This document shows, one piece after another, positions 1-5,753 of a DNA stretch of 13,283 bases. Numbering within the stretch: the first letter of the stretch is position 1; every line of letters starts with the position of its first letter. Both the position numbers and the translations under genes were made by a program. Location: NCBI GenBank assembly GCA_028292305.1, contig JAQGMQ010000615.1, forward strand, positions 1 to 13,283. The letters are read 5' to 3'. The notes below the pieces were generated by a model. The model was given only the letters and a program-made list of their open reading frames with translations, made no database searches and was not told the DNA's origin. The DNA is from Rhodoferax sp. GTDB taxonomy: Bacteria > Pseudomonadota > Gammaproteobacteria > Burkholderiales > Burkholderiaceae_C.

Positions 1-105
1 ATCGTCGGCCACGACGGCGGCCCGGTGCGCGCACCGCTGACCGACCTGAAGCCCAACGAGATGGAAGAGCTGGCCGCGCTGATCAAGAAGCTCGGCCCGC
101 AGTAA
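1..105 (+). CDS. C-terminal end of a dihydrodipicolinate synthase (DapA)-family protein, partial
   Basis: Only the last 34 codons lie in the window, ending in TAA at 103-105. The reading ends with VRAPLTDLKPNEMEELAALI followed by KKLGPQ. A proline-leucine-threonine-aspartate segment followed by a closing helix of the form E-x-E-E-L-A-A-L-I is typical of the C-terminus of class I aldolases of the DapA family, which includes 4-hydroxy-tetrahydrodipicolinate synthases, 5-dehydro-4-deoxyglucarate dehydratases and related sugar-acid lyases. The catalytic lysine and tyrosine are outside the window, so the reaction cannot be assigned. The Bug receptor gene starts 23 bases downstream on the same strand, so the two are probably cotranscribed. 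That context fits a catabolic sugar-acid or keto-acid enzyme better than lysine biosynthesis. Family assignment is moderately secure; function is open. Confidence 0.65.
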   Translation: MVGHDGGPVRAPLTDLKPNEMEELAALIKKLGPQ

Positions 106-128
106 AAAACCAAAGCAGACGAGACACC

Positions 129-1100
129 ATGCCATTCAAGAACCTGTTCAAGGCGCTGCTCTGCGCACTGCCGCTGGCCGCTGCCGCGCAGCCCGCAACC
201 ACCTGGCCCGAACGTGCGGTGACCATCATCGTGCCGTTCCCCGCAGGCGGTTCCACCGACATGGCCGGCCGCACGCTGGCGCAGGGCCTGCAAGACAAGT
301 TGCACCAGACCTTCGTGGTCGACAACCGGGCCGGCGCCACCGGCACCATCGGCGCGGGCATGGTCAAGCGGGCCGCGCCCGATGGCTACACGCTGATGGT
401 GTCGTCGCTGGCCACCTATGTGATCACGCCGCACCTGCTGAAGACCGTGCCCTACGACGCGCTCAAGGATTTCGACTACATCAGCATCCCGGTGCAGGCG
501 CCCAATGTGCTGGTGGCCACGCCCGCTCAGGCGGCGCGCACGGTCGCCGACGTGGTGGCCCTGCTGAAGAAGAACCCCGACAAGGTGACCTTCGCCAGCT
601 CGGGCAACGGCGCCTCCGACCACCTGGCGGCCGAGTTGTTCTGGCAGCAGTCGGGCACCCAGGGCCTGCACGTGCCGTACAAGGGCGGCGCGCCGGCCAT
701 CAACGATCTGCTCGGTGGCCAGGTGGAGTTTTCGTTCCCCAACATCAACGCCGTGTTGCCCTACATCCGCGCGGGCAAGCTGCGCGCCATCGCCGTGACC
801 GGCACCGCGCGTTCCCCCTTGTTGCCCGATGTGCCCACGCTGGCCGAAGCCGGTGTGAAGGGCGCCGAGATCTATTCCTGGCAAGGCCTGGCGGCACCGA
901 AGGGCCTGCCCCCGGCCGTCAAAAAGAAGCTGAGCGACGCCGCCATCGCGGTCATGCAAGACCCGGTGGTGCAAAAACGCATGGCCGAACAGGGGCTGGA
1001 AGTGGTGGCCAATACGCCCGATGAGTTCACGGCCTACCAGGCCAAGGAATTCGCGCGCTGGAAGCAGCTGATCACGGCGCGCAAGATCACCATCGACTGA
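129..1100 (+). CDS. Bug/TctC-family tripartite tricarboxylate transporter periplasmic receptor (receptor 1)
   Basis: The 323-residue product is a periplasmic solute-binding protein of the Bug (TctC) family, which captures carboxylates, amino acids or similar small acids. Residues 1-20 form a Sec signal peptide (two lysines, hydrophobic core, Ala-rich end), with likely cleavage at AAA|QP. Family hallmarks follow: VPFPAGGSTDMAGR near residues 35-48, VVDNRAGATGTIGA near 63-76, APDGYTL near 83-89, VPYDALKDF near 108-115 and HVPYKGGAPA near 181-190. These include the two glycine-rich loops that hold the ligand carboxylate. The length is normal. ATG 129 directly precedes the signal peptide; the upstream GACGAG is a weak ribosome site. 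It follows the DapA-family gene by 23 bases. No TctA or TctB membrane subunit is visible, so it may be an orphan receptor, as is common in Burkholderiales. The ligand cannot be read from sequence. Confidence 0.93.
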   Translation: MPFKNLFKALLCALPLAAAAQPATTWPERAVTIIVPFPAGGSTDMAGRTLAQGLQDKLHQTFVVDNRAGATGTIGAGMVKRAAPDGYTLMVSSLATYVITPHLLKTVPYDALKDFDYISIPVQAPNVLVATPAQAARTVADVVALLKKNPDKVTFASSGNGASDHLAAELFWQQSGTQGLHVPYKGGAPAINDLLGGQVEFSFPNINAVLPYIRAGKLRAIAVTGTARSPLLPDVPTLAEAGVKGAEIYSWQGLAAPKGLPPAVKKKLSDAAIAVMQDPVVQKRMAEQGLEVVANTPDEFTAYQAKEFARWKQLITARKITID

Positions 1101-1126
1101 CCGCGGTCAACGGGTGAAGACCAGCC

Positions 1127-1146
1127 CGCACCATCGCCCGGGTGCG
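1127..1146. terminator. Possible short hairpin between two convergent genes
   Basis: CGCACC at 1127-1132 is the exact reverse complement of GGTGCG at 1141-1146, with an 8-base loop. It lies in the 59-base gap between the stop of Bug receptor 1 and the stop of the convergent adhesin-E-like gene, where a bidirectional terminator would be expected. No T-run follows on either strand and the stem is short, so this is a weak call. Confidence 0.2.
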
Positions 1147-1159
1147 CACGCGTACAGGC

Positions 1160-1591
1160 CTAGTTCGTCTTCACCGTCTCGATGGCGCAAGCCGCCTTGA
1201 TGATCCGGTCCCTGGGGTTGACCGCCATGCTGCGGAACTCCATTGGTCTGTCGTTCGGGTCGGCCACTTCGAAACGGCGTGCCGGGCCCTTCCACAGCGG
1301 CTCCGCGTACAAGGTCAAACCGCGGTGTAGCGCCGTCAGGCGCCTGCAGTCGATCACCACCGCCGACAGATACGAGCGGTAGGGCTTGCCATCGTAGGCC
1401 GTGCGCACGCCGGCACGGCTCACGCGCACATCGATCAGCCGGTTTTCGTCCAGCAGCACGGCGCTGTTGGCGTCGACCTGCACCGTCTCCGCGCCGGCGT
1501 CGCCGGCATCGCCGATGATGGTGAGCCACGCCGAATCCGCGCGCGCGCCCTGGGCGATGAACACCAGAAGGCAAAGCCAGAACCTCATCAT
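1160..1591 (-). CDS. Secreted surface-adhesin protein E-like protein
   Basis: This encodes a 143-residue exported protein resembling the surface-adhesin protein E family (named after Haemophilus protein E), small envelope proteins common in beta-proteobacteria and mostly uncharacterised. MMRFWLCLLVFIAQGARA is a Sec signal peptide, with likely cleavage before DSAW. The mature part begins with a tryptophan-containing strand and a variable acidic stretch, then VQVDANSAVLLDENRLIDVR (about residues 37-56), YRSYLSAVVIDC and LYAEPLWKG. Cys82 and Cys135 are the only cysteines outside the signal peptide and could form the disulfide expected in this fold. The ATG pair at 1591/1588 is chosen because the signal peptide begins there and CTGGGG lies just upstream; a longer in-frame start at 1615 would add eight residues ahead of the signal. 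It converges on Bug receptor 1 and is divergent from the kinase gene. Adhesion itself is not shown. Confidence 0.72.
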   Translation of the reverse strand: MMRFWLCLLVFIAQGARADSAWLTIIGDAGDAGAETVQVDANSAVLLDENRLIDVRVSRAGVRTAYDGKPYRSYLSAVVIDCRRLTALHRGLTLYAEPLWKGPARRFEVADPNDRPMEFRSMAVNPRDRIIKAACAIETVKTN

Positions 1592-1675
1592 TGCGCCCCA
1601 GGAAGTGGAAGCCAATTACAGCATTGCCGAGCACCAGGACGCACACATCCGCGACAAAAATATTGCCGCCGTGGC

Positions 1676-1691
1676 TATGTCAAAAGACATA
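1676..1691. promoter_or_regulatory. Perfect inverted repeat TATGTC-N4-GACATA in a divergent promoter region
   Basis: TATGTC at 1676-1681 and GACATA at 1686-1691 are exact reverse complements separated by AAAA. The site lies in the 238-base region between the divergent adhesin-E-like gene (minus, starts 1591) and the histidine kinase gene (plus, starts 1830), about 85 and 140 bases from the two starts. This placement suits an operator for a dimeric regulator acting on either promoter. I could not identify the regulator. A 6-bp dyad can arise by chance. Confidence 0.3.
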
Positions 1692-1829
1692 CCTCGGAGG
1701 CCCGGACTGCCTTGATACTGGCGCGCTGCACGCCCGAGGTCAGGTCGAACCCCTTGGTCGGGTATCCTGTGGCGTCGCAGCCCAGCCGCCCACGGCCAAG
1801 ATGCTCTTTGTAAAGGCCACAGAGGTTTC

Positions 1830-3059
1830 ATGAACCAGGACGACCGTTTCCGGTTGGAAGACAGTCCGCTCGAGATTGCCCGTGACATCGCGACGAGTTC
1901 GGGCATCAGCTCGGTGTCGGCCATCCTGCGCATCATCTGCGACATGACCGGCATGGGCTTCGGCGCGGTGGCGCGGGTCACCGACGGCACCTGGACGGCC
2001 TGCGCCGTGCAGGACACCATCAACTTCGGTCTACAGGTCGGCGGCCAGCTGCCGGTGCATACAACGCTCTGCATCGAAGCCCGCGCGGCCCGCAAGCCGG
2101 TGGTCTTCAACCACGCCAGCACCGACCCGCAGTACCGCGACCACCATACGCCGCGGCTCTACAACATCGAGAGCTACATTTCCGTTCCCATCGTGCTGCC
2201 CGACGGCGAGTATTTTGGCAATCTCTGCGCCATCGACCCCAAGCCGAGGAATGTCTCCGACCCGTCCACGGTGGAAGTCTTCGAGCGTTTTGCCGCGCTG
2301 ATCGCGATCCAGCTCGAGAGCGAACGCAGGCGCACGCTGGTGGAGCGGCAGCTGTTCGACGCACAGGCCGCGAATGAACTCCGCGAGCATTTCATCGCCG
2401 TGCTCGGCCACGATCTGCGGAATCCGATTTCGTCGATGGCGATGACCGGCGAGATCCTGGTGCGCTCGGGGCCCGACCCCAAGACCATCGAGTTGGGGCA
2501 GCGCATCCGCAGCACCACCAAACGCATGGGCGCGCTGATCGACGACGTGCTCGATCTGGCGCGCGGCCGCCTCGGACCTGGCATCGGGCTGATGGTCGAG
2601 GCCCATGGCCTGATGAACCAGCTGCTGGCCGACGTGGTCGAAGAGATGCGCCTGGCGCATCCGTCCCGGCAGATCCATGCCCAGATCGACATCGACCGCT
2701 TGGTGCTGTGCGACGGCGGCCGGGTGCAGCAGGTGTTGTCGAACCTGCTGGCGAATGCGCTGGCCTACGGCGCACCAGACCAGTCGGTCATGGTCACGGC
2801 CGACGTGGTCGGTGAGTTCATGGAGATTGCGGTGCTGAACGAAGGCGAACCGATCTCGGAAGACGTCCAGCGCAAGCTGTTCGAGCCATACTGGCGCGCG
2901 CCGACCAGCCTGCCCGGCGGCGGCCTCGGCCTGGGCCTGTACATCTGCGCGCAGATTGCGAAGGAACACCTCGGCTCGATCGCGGTCACTTCTTCCAAAG
3001 AGGGCGGCACCATGTTTCTGGTCAGACTGCCGGTGGGAAGGCTGCCGCTGTCGGTCTGA
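1830..3059 (+). CDS. GAF-domain sensor histidine kinase, soluble
   Basis: The 409-residue cytoplasmic sensor kinase has no membrane segment or signal peptide. Residues 20-165 form a GAF sensory domain; the pieces LPVHTTLCIEA (74-84), YISVPIVLPDGEYFGNLCAI (116-135) and the closing helix FERFAALIAIQLE (151-163) match the subgroup often fused to kinases. A short linker leads to the dimerisation/phosphoacceptor helix with FIAVLGHDLRNPISSM (188-203), so His194 is the predicted phosphorylation site. The ATP-binding domain has an N-box QVLSNLLANALAYG (301-314), a degenerate G1-like VLNEGEPIS (335-343), an F-box-like LFEPYWR (350-356) and a clear G2 box GGGLGLGL (363-370). AGAGG five bases before ATG 1830 supports the start. 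No response regulator is adjacent, so it is an orphan kinase. Two GAF cysteines (81 and 133) could serve in sensing, but the signal is unknown. Confidence 0.93.
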   Translation: MNQDDRFRLEDSPLEIARDIATSSGISSVSAILRIICDMTGMGFGAVARVTDGTWTACAVQDTINFGLQVGGQLPVHTTLCIEARAARKPVVFNHASTDPQYRDHHTPRLYNIESYISVPIVLPDGEYFGNLCAIDPKPRNVSDPSTVEVFERFAALIAIQLESERRRTLVERQLFDAQAANELREHFIAVLGHDLRNPISSMAMTGEILVRSGPDPKTIELGQRIRSTTKRMGALIDDVLDLARGRLGPGIGLMVEAHGLMNQLLADVVEEMRLAHPSRQIHAQIDIDRLVLCDGGRVQQVLSNLLANALAYGAPDQSVMVTADVVGEFMEIAVLNEGEPISEDVQRKLFEPYWRAPTSLPGGGLGLGLYICAQIAKEHLGSIAVTSSKEGGTMFLVRLPVGRLPLSV

Positions 3060-3296
3060 GGCTTCAGCTGCTGCAAAGACCTGGGCGCGGCCTCAGGTGG
3101 GTTTCTTGTGTCGACTTGCGCGGGGTGCGGCGTTCTTTGGTTGATGAATCAGCGCTTTGGCCTGGTCTACCGCACCCACGTTCGGATTCACCGTTTGCCT
3201 GAAGTTGACCTGCAGCCAACAGAAGCGTCGAAGGCTGGTGCAGCCCTTCATAATCAAGACCTACCCCCCGCTTGTTCGAGATGCCTACCTTTCATC

Positions 3297-3779
3297 ATGG
3301 ATAAATTCTTGCTGCAGCAGCAGGTGCTGGAACGGCTCGCCCAAGACCTGCTGCAAGCCGAACAGGCAGTGCAGGCCGCCCATGAAACGGCGACCCACGC
3401 AGAAAACATCGCCGAAAACAAATACGACACATTGGGGCTAGAAGCCGCGTACCTGGCCACCGGCCAAGCCCGGCGTGCCGAGGCCATCCGCCAGGCGATG
3501 GCCCATTGGCGCCAATTCCGCCCGCGCCCCTACGACGCCAGCATGGGCATACAGCTCGGCGCGCTGGTCTGCCTGGTCGATTCCGACGACCAGCAGCAAC
3601 AGCTTTTTCTCGGGCCGGATGGCGGCAGCATGAAGTTGGTCAGCGGCACTCAGCGCGTTCAGGTCATCAGCAGCGAAGCCCCTTTGGGCTGGGCCATGCT
3701 GGGTAAATGCGAAGGTGATGAGGTGTCGATACAGGTCGGCCCCATCCGACAGCAGTTCGAAGTGTTGTGGGTTGATTGA
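3297..3779 (+). CDS. GreA/GreB-type transcription elongation factor-like protein
   Basis: This encodes 160 residues. Residues 4-75 are predicted helical and rich in Ala, Gln and Glu, with a hairpin-like middle ATHAENIAENKYDTLGLEA (about 32-50), resembling the coiled-coil finger that Gre factors insert into the RNA polymerase secondary channel. Residues 85-155 read as the C-terminal FKBP-like Gre domain: IQLGALVCLVDSD, QLFLGPDGGSMKL, VQVISSEAPLGWAMLGKCEGDEV. The pattern Pro-Leu-Gly-x-Ala-hh-Gly-Lys-x-x-Gly-Asp is the Gre signature. The frame stays open upstream to an ATG at 3108, but the added 63 residues look non-coding (Cys/Pro-rich, no homology to the finger), so ATG 3297 is chosen despite a weak ribosome site. 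Total length matches GreA (about 158). In GreA an Asp/Glu pair at the finger tip stimulates transcript cleavage; Glu36 and Glu40 are candidates here, which is inference. It may be a divergent paralogue. Confidence 0.78.
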   Translation: MDKFLLQQQVLERLAQDLLQAEQAVQAAHETATHAENIAENKYDTLGLEAAYLATGQARRAEAIRQAMAHWRQFRPRPYDASMGIQLGALVCLVDSDDQQQQLFLGPDGGSMKLVSGTQRVQVISSEAPLGWAMLGKCEGDEVSIQVGPIRQQFEVLWVD

Positions 3780-3885
3780 GCCGCAAACCAGCGCACGCCG
3801 AATCGGCCGAGGTCAGCGGACGTGCAGGCGTGATGAAGAGACCGGCTGGTTGGCAAGGTTCACCGTACTTTGAAATCGGCCACTG

Positions 3886-3933
3886 GGTCCGAGATGCCAC
3901 TGGCGCATGAATGACCGCTGCGTGGCTCGGACC
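3886..3933. terminator. Long imperfect inverted repeat between convergent genes, probable bidirectional terminator
   Basis: GGTCCGAG at 3886-3893 pairs exactly with CTCGGACC at 3926-3933. Allowing a small bulge, the pairing continues inward with CCAC (3897-3900) against GTGG (3922-3925). It can also extend outward with CCAC (3880-3883) against GTGG (3934-3937) past a two-base bulge. The loop is about 21 bases. It lies between the stop of the Gre-like gene (3779) and the TCA at 3940-3942, which is the stop of the restored frame of the broken minus-strand gene. This is a natural place for a terminator of convergent transcripts. No U-run follows, so it could instead be an unrelated palindromic element. 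Confidence 0.4.
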
Positions 3934-3939
3934 GTGGAC

Positions 3940-4679
3940 TCAGGGGGTCGGCACCGACGGCAGCAACCGCCCCAGAAAGACGCCAAATAATGGTGCCTCC
4001 TGCAATAGAACCCCCCGGCCAGTCGCCTCCCTTGCTTCCGGGACCTGGCTCTCCAGCTGTCCAATGGAAACAAGACCGAGCTATCGTGGCGACGCTTTCA
4101 AGCGCGTCGACCAATTCGGTGAACGCTTCATCAGCAACCTGCTTCGGAGGCTGACCAGACAAATCCCCGAACGAGATGTCAAACTTCAGCCCGCTCAGTC
4201 CAGCCAGCCGACCTTCGTTGTAGGACGCGAGTAGGCGATGGTGCCACTGCGAAAAAATCCATTGATTTTGTTGACGGATCTCAGTTGGGATGCCGAACGT
4301 GGTGAGTTCAAGTCCATACGGTGTCGCCGCGTCAGCCTTATCTCGATAGATCAAGAAGTCCGGTGGCTTTAAAGGATCGAGGCCATAACAGCCAACGTAG
4401 AACGAATGGGCCGGCATCTGGATGTGAACTAGGCGCTTGAAATGCGCCAAATGATTTGCCTCGAGAGCTCGCTGACTGCGGAACGGAAGGGTGTACTGCA
4501 TGACATCGTCCGACGGGTCAAAGTTGCCATTCGGATTAATGATGGTTGGGCCAAGAAGCATGCCGCAATATAGCTTTGACATCCCTGGGACAGCCAATAT
4601 TCAAAAGTGCGATGTGTCCGCTTTCGAGTAGGGTGAACTTCCGGTATGCGCCCCGAAGTCGACTTACGTCAAGCTCCAT
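3940..4679 (-). pseudogene. Hypothetical protein gene apparently broken by two single-base frameshifts
   Basis: I do not recognise the family. Three consecutive minus-strand frames each give protein-like sequence that joins smoothly. From ATG 4679 the first frame reads MELDVSRLRGAYRKF and then GHIALLNI (open 4679-4536). Near 4598 the reading continues one base on as AVPGMSKLYCGMLLGPTIIN and runs to about 4079. There GLVSIGQLESQVPEAREATG continues in the third frame to TGA at 3940-3942. Both joins need one base skipped in the same direction, and the restored product is about 245 residues. The central frame alone can be called as an intact gene (TTG 4597 or ATG 4582 to 3860), but its last 70 residues look like off-frame GC-rich filler and run through the hairpin at 3886-3933. 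PPDFLIYRDK followed by PYGLELTTF is a weak hint of a PD-(D/E)xK-like nuclease core (Asp, then Glu-x-Thr), which is speculative. Base composition is less GC-rich than the flanks, suggesting acquisition. Two sequencing errors are the alternative to real decay. Confidence 0.55.
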
Positions 4680-4792
4680 AACGGACAAAAAATCTAAAGA
4701 AAAAGCTCAGTAGAAGTGTTGCATTAACCCGTCGAAGCGGCGCGCGATACTATTCGTCGAACGCCGGGCAGGCCATCCCGCTATCTGAAGGG

Positions 4793-5275
4793 TCACGGCG
4801 CTGCGCCCACTTGCTTAAGCTGACCCGCGCCAGTTTCGCTTAGCGCAATCGTCTCGCTCACCTCTTCGATGCCGTAGTCAAGCGAGATGCCGTTGTACAC
4901 GTAGCGCCGGCCGGCTTCGGTGGAAAACCGCAGGTAGCGTTTCTGCTGCTTCTTTAATTCCAACGCTGGGAGCTTTAGTGGAGCCTTGCCCATCTGGATG
5001 TCCCAGGCCCACTTCTGCTCGATGACGTATGCGCCTTCGGGTACACGTAAGACGAAATACGAGCCATTGGCCAGCGGCGCGACTTCGAGCCCGTTTACGC
5101 TGATATAGGCGTCGCGCGCGCCCAGAGCCAAGGAGGAAGGCCGATAGATGTAGATCGTTGCGTCGTTGGGCTGCGCTTGTCGCACAGGTCGCGTGGGCGT
5201 CGGGGTGGCGCAACCTGCAAGAACAAGCGCCGCAACGAGCATAGCGCCGGAGCGACGATTCAACATGGTCCTCAC
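4793..5275 (-). CDS. DUF2846-type outer-envelope lipoprotein
   Basis: The 160-residue lipoprotein has a basic N-terminus (residues 1-8), a hydrophobic stretch and a lipobox L19-A20-G21 with Cys22 as the predicted lipidated residue. The mature domain starts ATIYIYRPSSLALGARDAYI (39-58) and continues with SVNGLEVAPLANGSYFVLRV (59-78) and PEGAYVIEQKW (79-89). The pattern of an Ile-Tyr-Arg strand, a small-molecule-like name-and-value repeat of short strands, then a Pro-x-Gly turn is typical of DUF2846 proteins, whose role is unknown. The start is GTG at 5273-5275, because GAGGG lies seven bases upstream (5283-5287). An ATG at 5266 is possible, but its AGGA is only two bases away. The gene follows the 88-residue hypothetical gene by 63 bases on the same strand and may share its transcript. 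Lipidation is confident; localisation to outer rather than inner membrane is inferred. Confidence 0.8.
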   Translation of the reverse strand: MRTMLNRRSGAMLVAALVLAGCATPTPTRPVRQAQPNDATIYIYRPSSLALGARDAYISVNGLEVAPLANGSYFVLRVPEGAYVIEQKWAWDIQMGKAPLKLPALELKKQQKRYLRFSTEAGRRYVYNGISLDYGIEEVSETIALSETGAGQLKQVGAAP

Positions 5276-5282
5276 TAAATTA

Positions 5283-5287
5283 CCCTC
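5283..5287 (-). promoter_or_regulatory. Ribosome binding site deciding a GTG start
   Basis: Read on the minus strand this is GAGGG, seven bases before GTG 5275. The competing ATG at 5266 has a purine run almost touching it. The spacing therefore favours GTG as the start of the DUF2846-type lipoprotein. Confidence 0.55.
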
Positions 5288-5338
5288 ACTTTCATTCTTA
5301 TCATCGAGGCGCGTTGCAGCGTCCGGTTCTGGCCGGTT

Positions 5339-5605
5339 TCAGGCTCTGGTTAACTTGGGCCAGAGCGGCCACAGTCGACCAAAAAGCGCCGCGCGCCGGA
5401 TGTTGTGAACCTGTTCACTACGGAATGGCAAAGGCCCCTCGCCAGACGCAGCTGAGTGGCGCCCGGTAATGTAGCGACCGCCCTGCACAACGAGACGGCC
5501 CCAGTAGCTTCCATCGTTCAGCCTTGCATCAATCCAATGTACGTCCATCTTCATCTCGGGGCCGAGATTTTTGATAAGGGAGGCAGGGATTTCGATTTTG
5601 CTCAT
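5339..5605 (-). CDS. Small hypothetical protein, 88 residues
   Basis: I do not recognise the family with certainty. The product begins MSKIEIPASLIKNLGPEMKM, then reads VHWIDARLNDGSYWGRLVVQ and GGRYITGRHSA, followed by LPFRSEQVHNIRRAALFGRL. The central part, Arg-Leu-x-Asp-Gly-x-x-Tyr followed by a Leu-Val-Val strand and a Gly-Gly-Arg turn, looks like a small beta-barrel or beta-sheet protein, and Ile-Arg-Arg sits near the end. There is no signal peptide and no membrane segment, so it is likely cytoplasmic. ATG 5605 has no strong ribosome site; AAGAACG lies just upstream. Amino-acid composition is protein-like and the opposite strand offers nothing better. It lies 63 bases ahead of the lipoprotein gene on the same strand, in the less GC-rich middle section. 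Confidence 0.6.
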   Translation of the reverse strand: MSKIEIPASLIKNLGPEMKMDVHWIDARLNDGSYWGRLVVQGGRYITGRHSAASGEGPLPFRSEQVHNIRRAALFGRLWPLWPKLTRA

Positions 5606-5753
5606 TCGTTCTTAGATATCCGCTCCTGGCCAATCGTACCCGCTCAAGCCCACCTGCCGTCCCAAGGCAGACCTCTGAATTCACCCCGCAAGCACCCGGC
5701 GGGAGAGCGCGCATGCGCACACCACGCGAACGTGCCGCAACAGCAGTTCACCC

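Noticed and set aside
1107..1646. A 179-residue minus-strand open frame overlapping the adhesin-E-like gene
   Set aside because: It overlaps the adhesin-E-like gene in another frame, is Arg/Gly-rich and has no signal peptide or domain.
3108..3296. 63-residue N-terminal extension of the Gre-like protein
   Set aside because: The extension has no family similarity and would precede the helical finger that starts Gre proteins; total length from 3297 matches the family.
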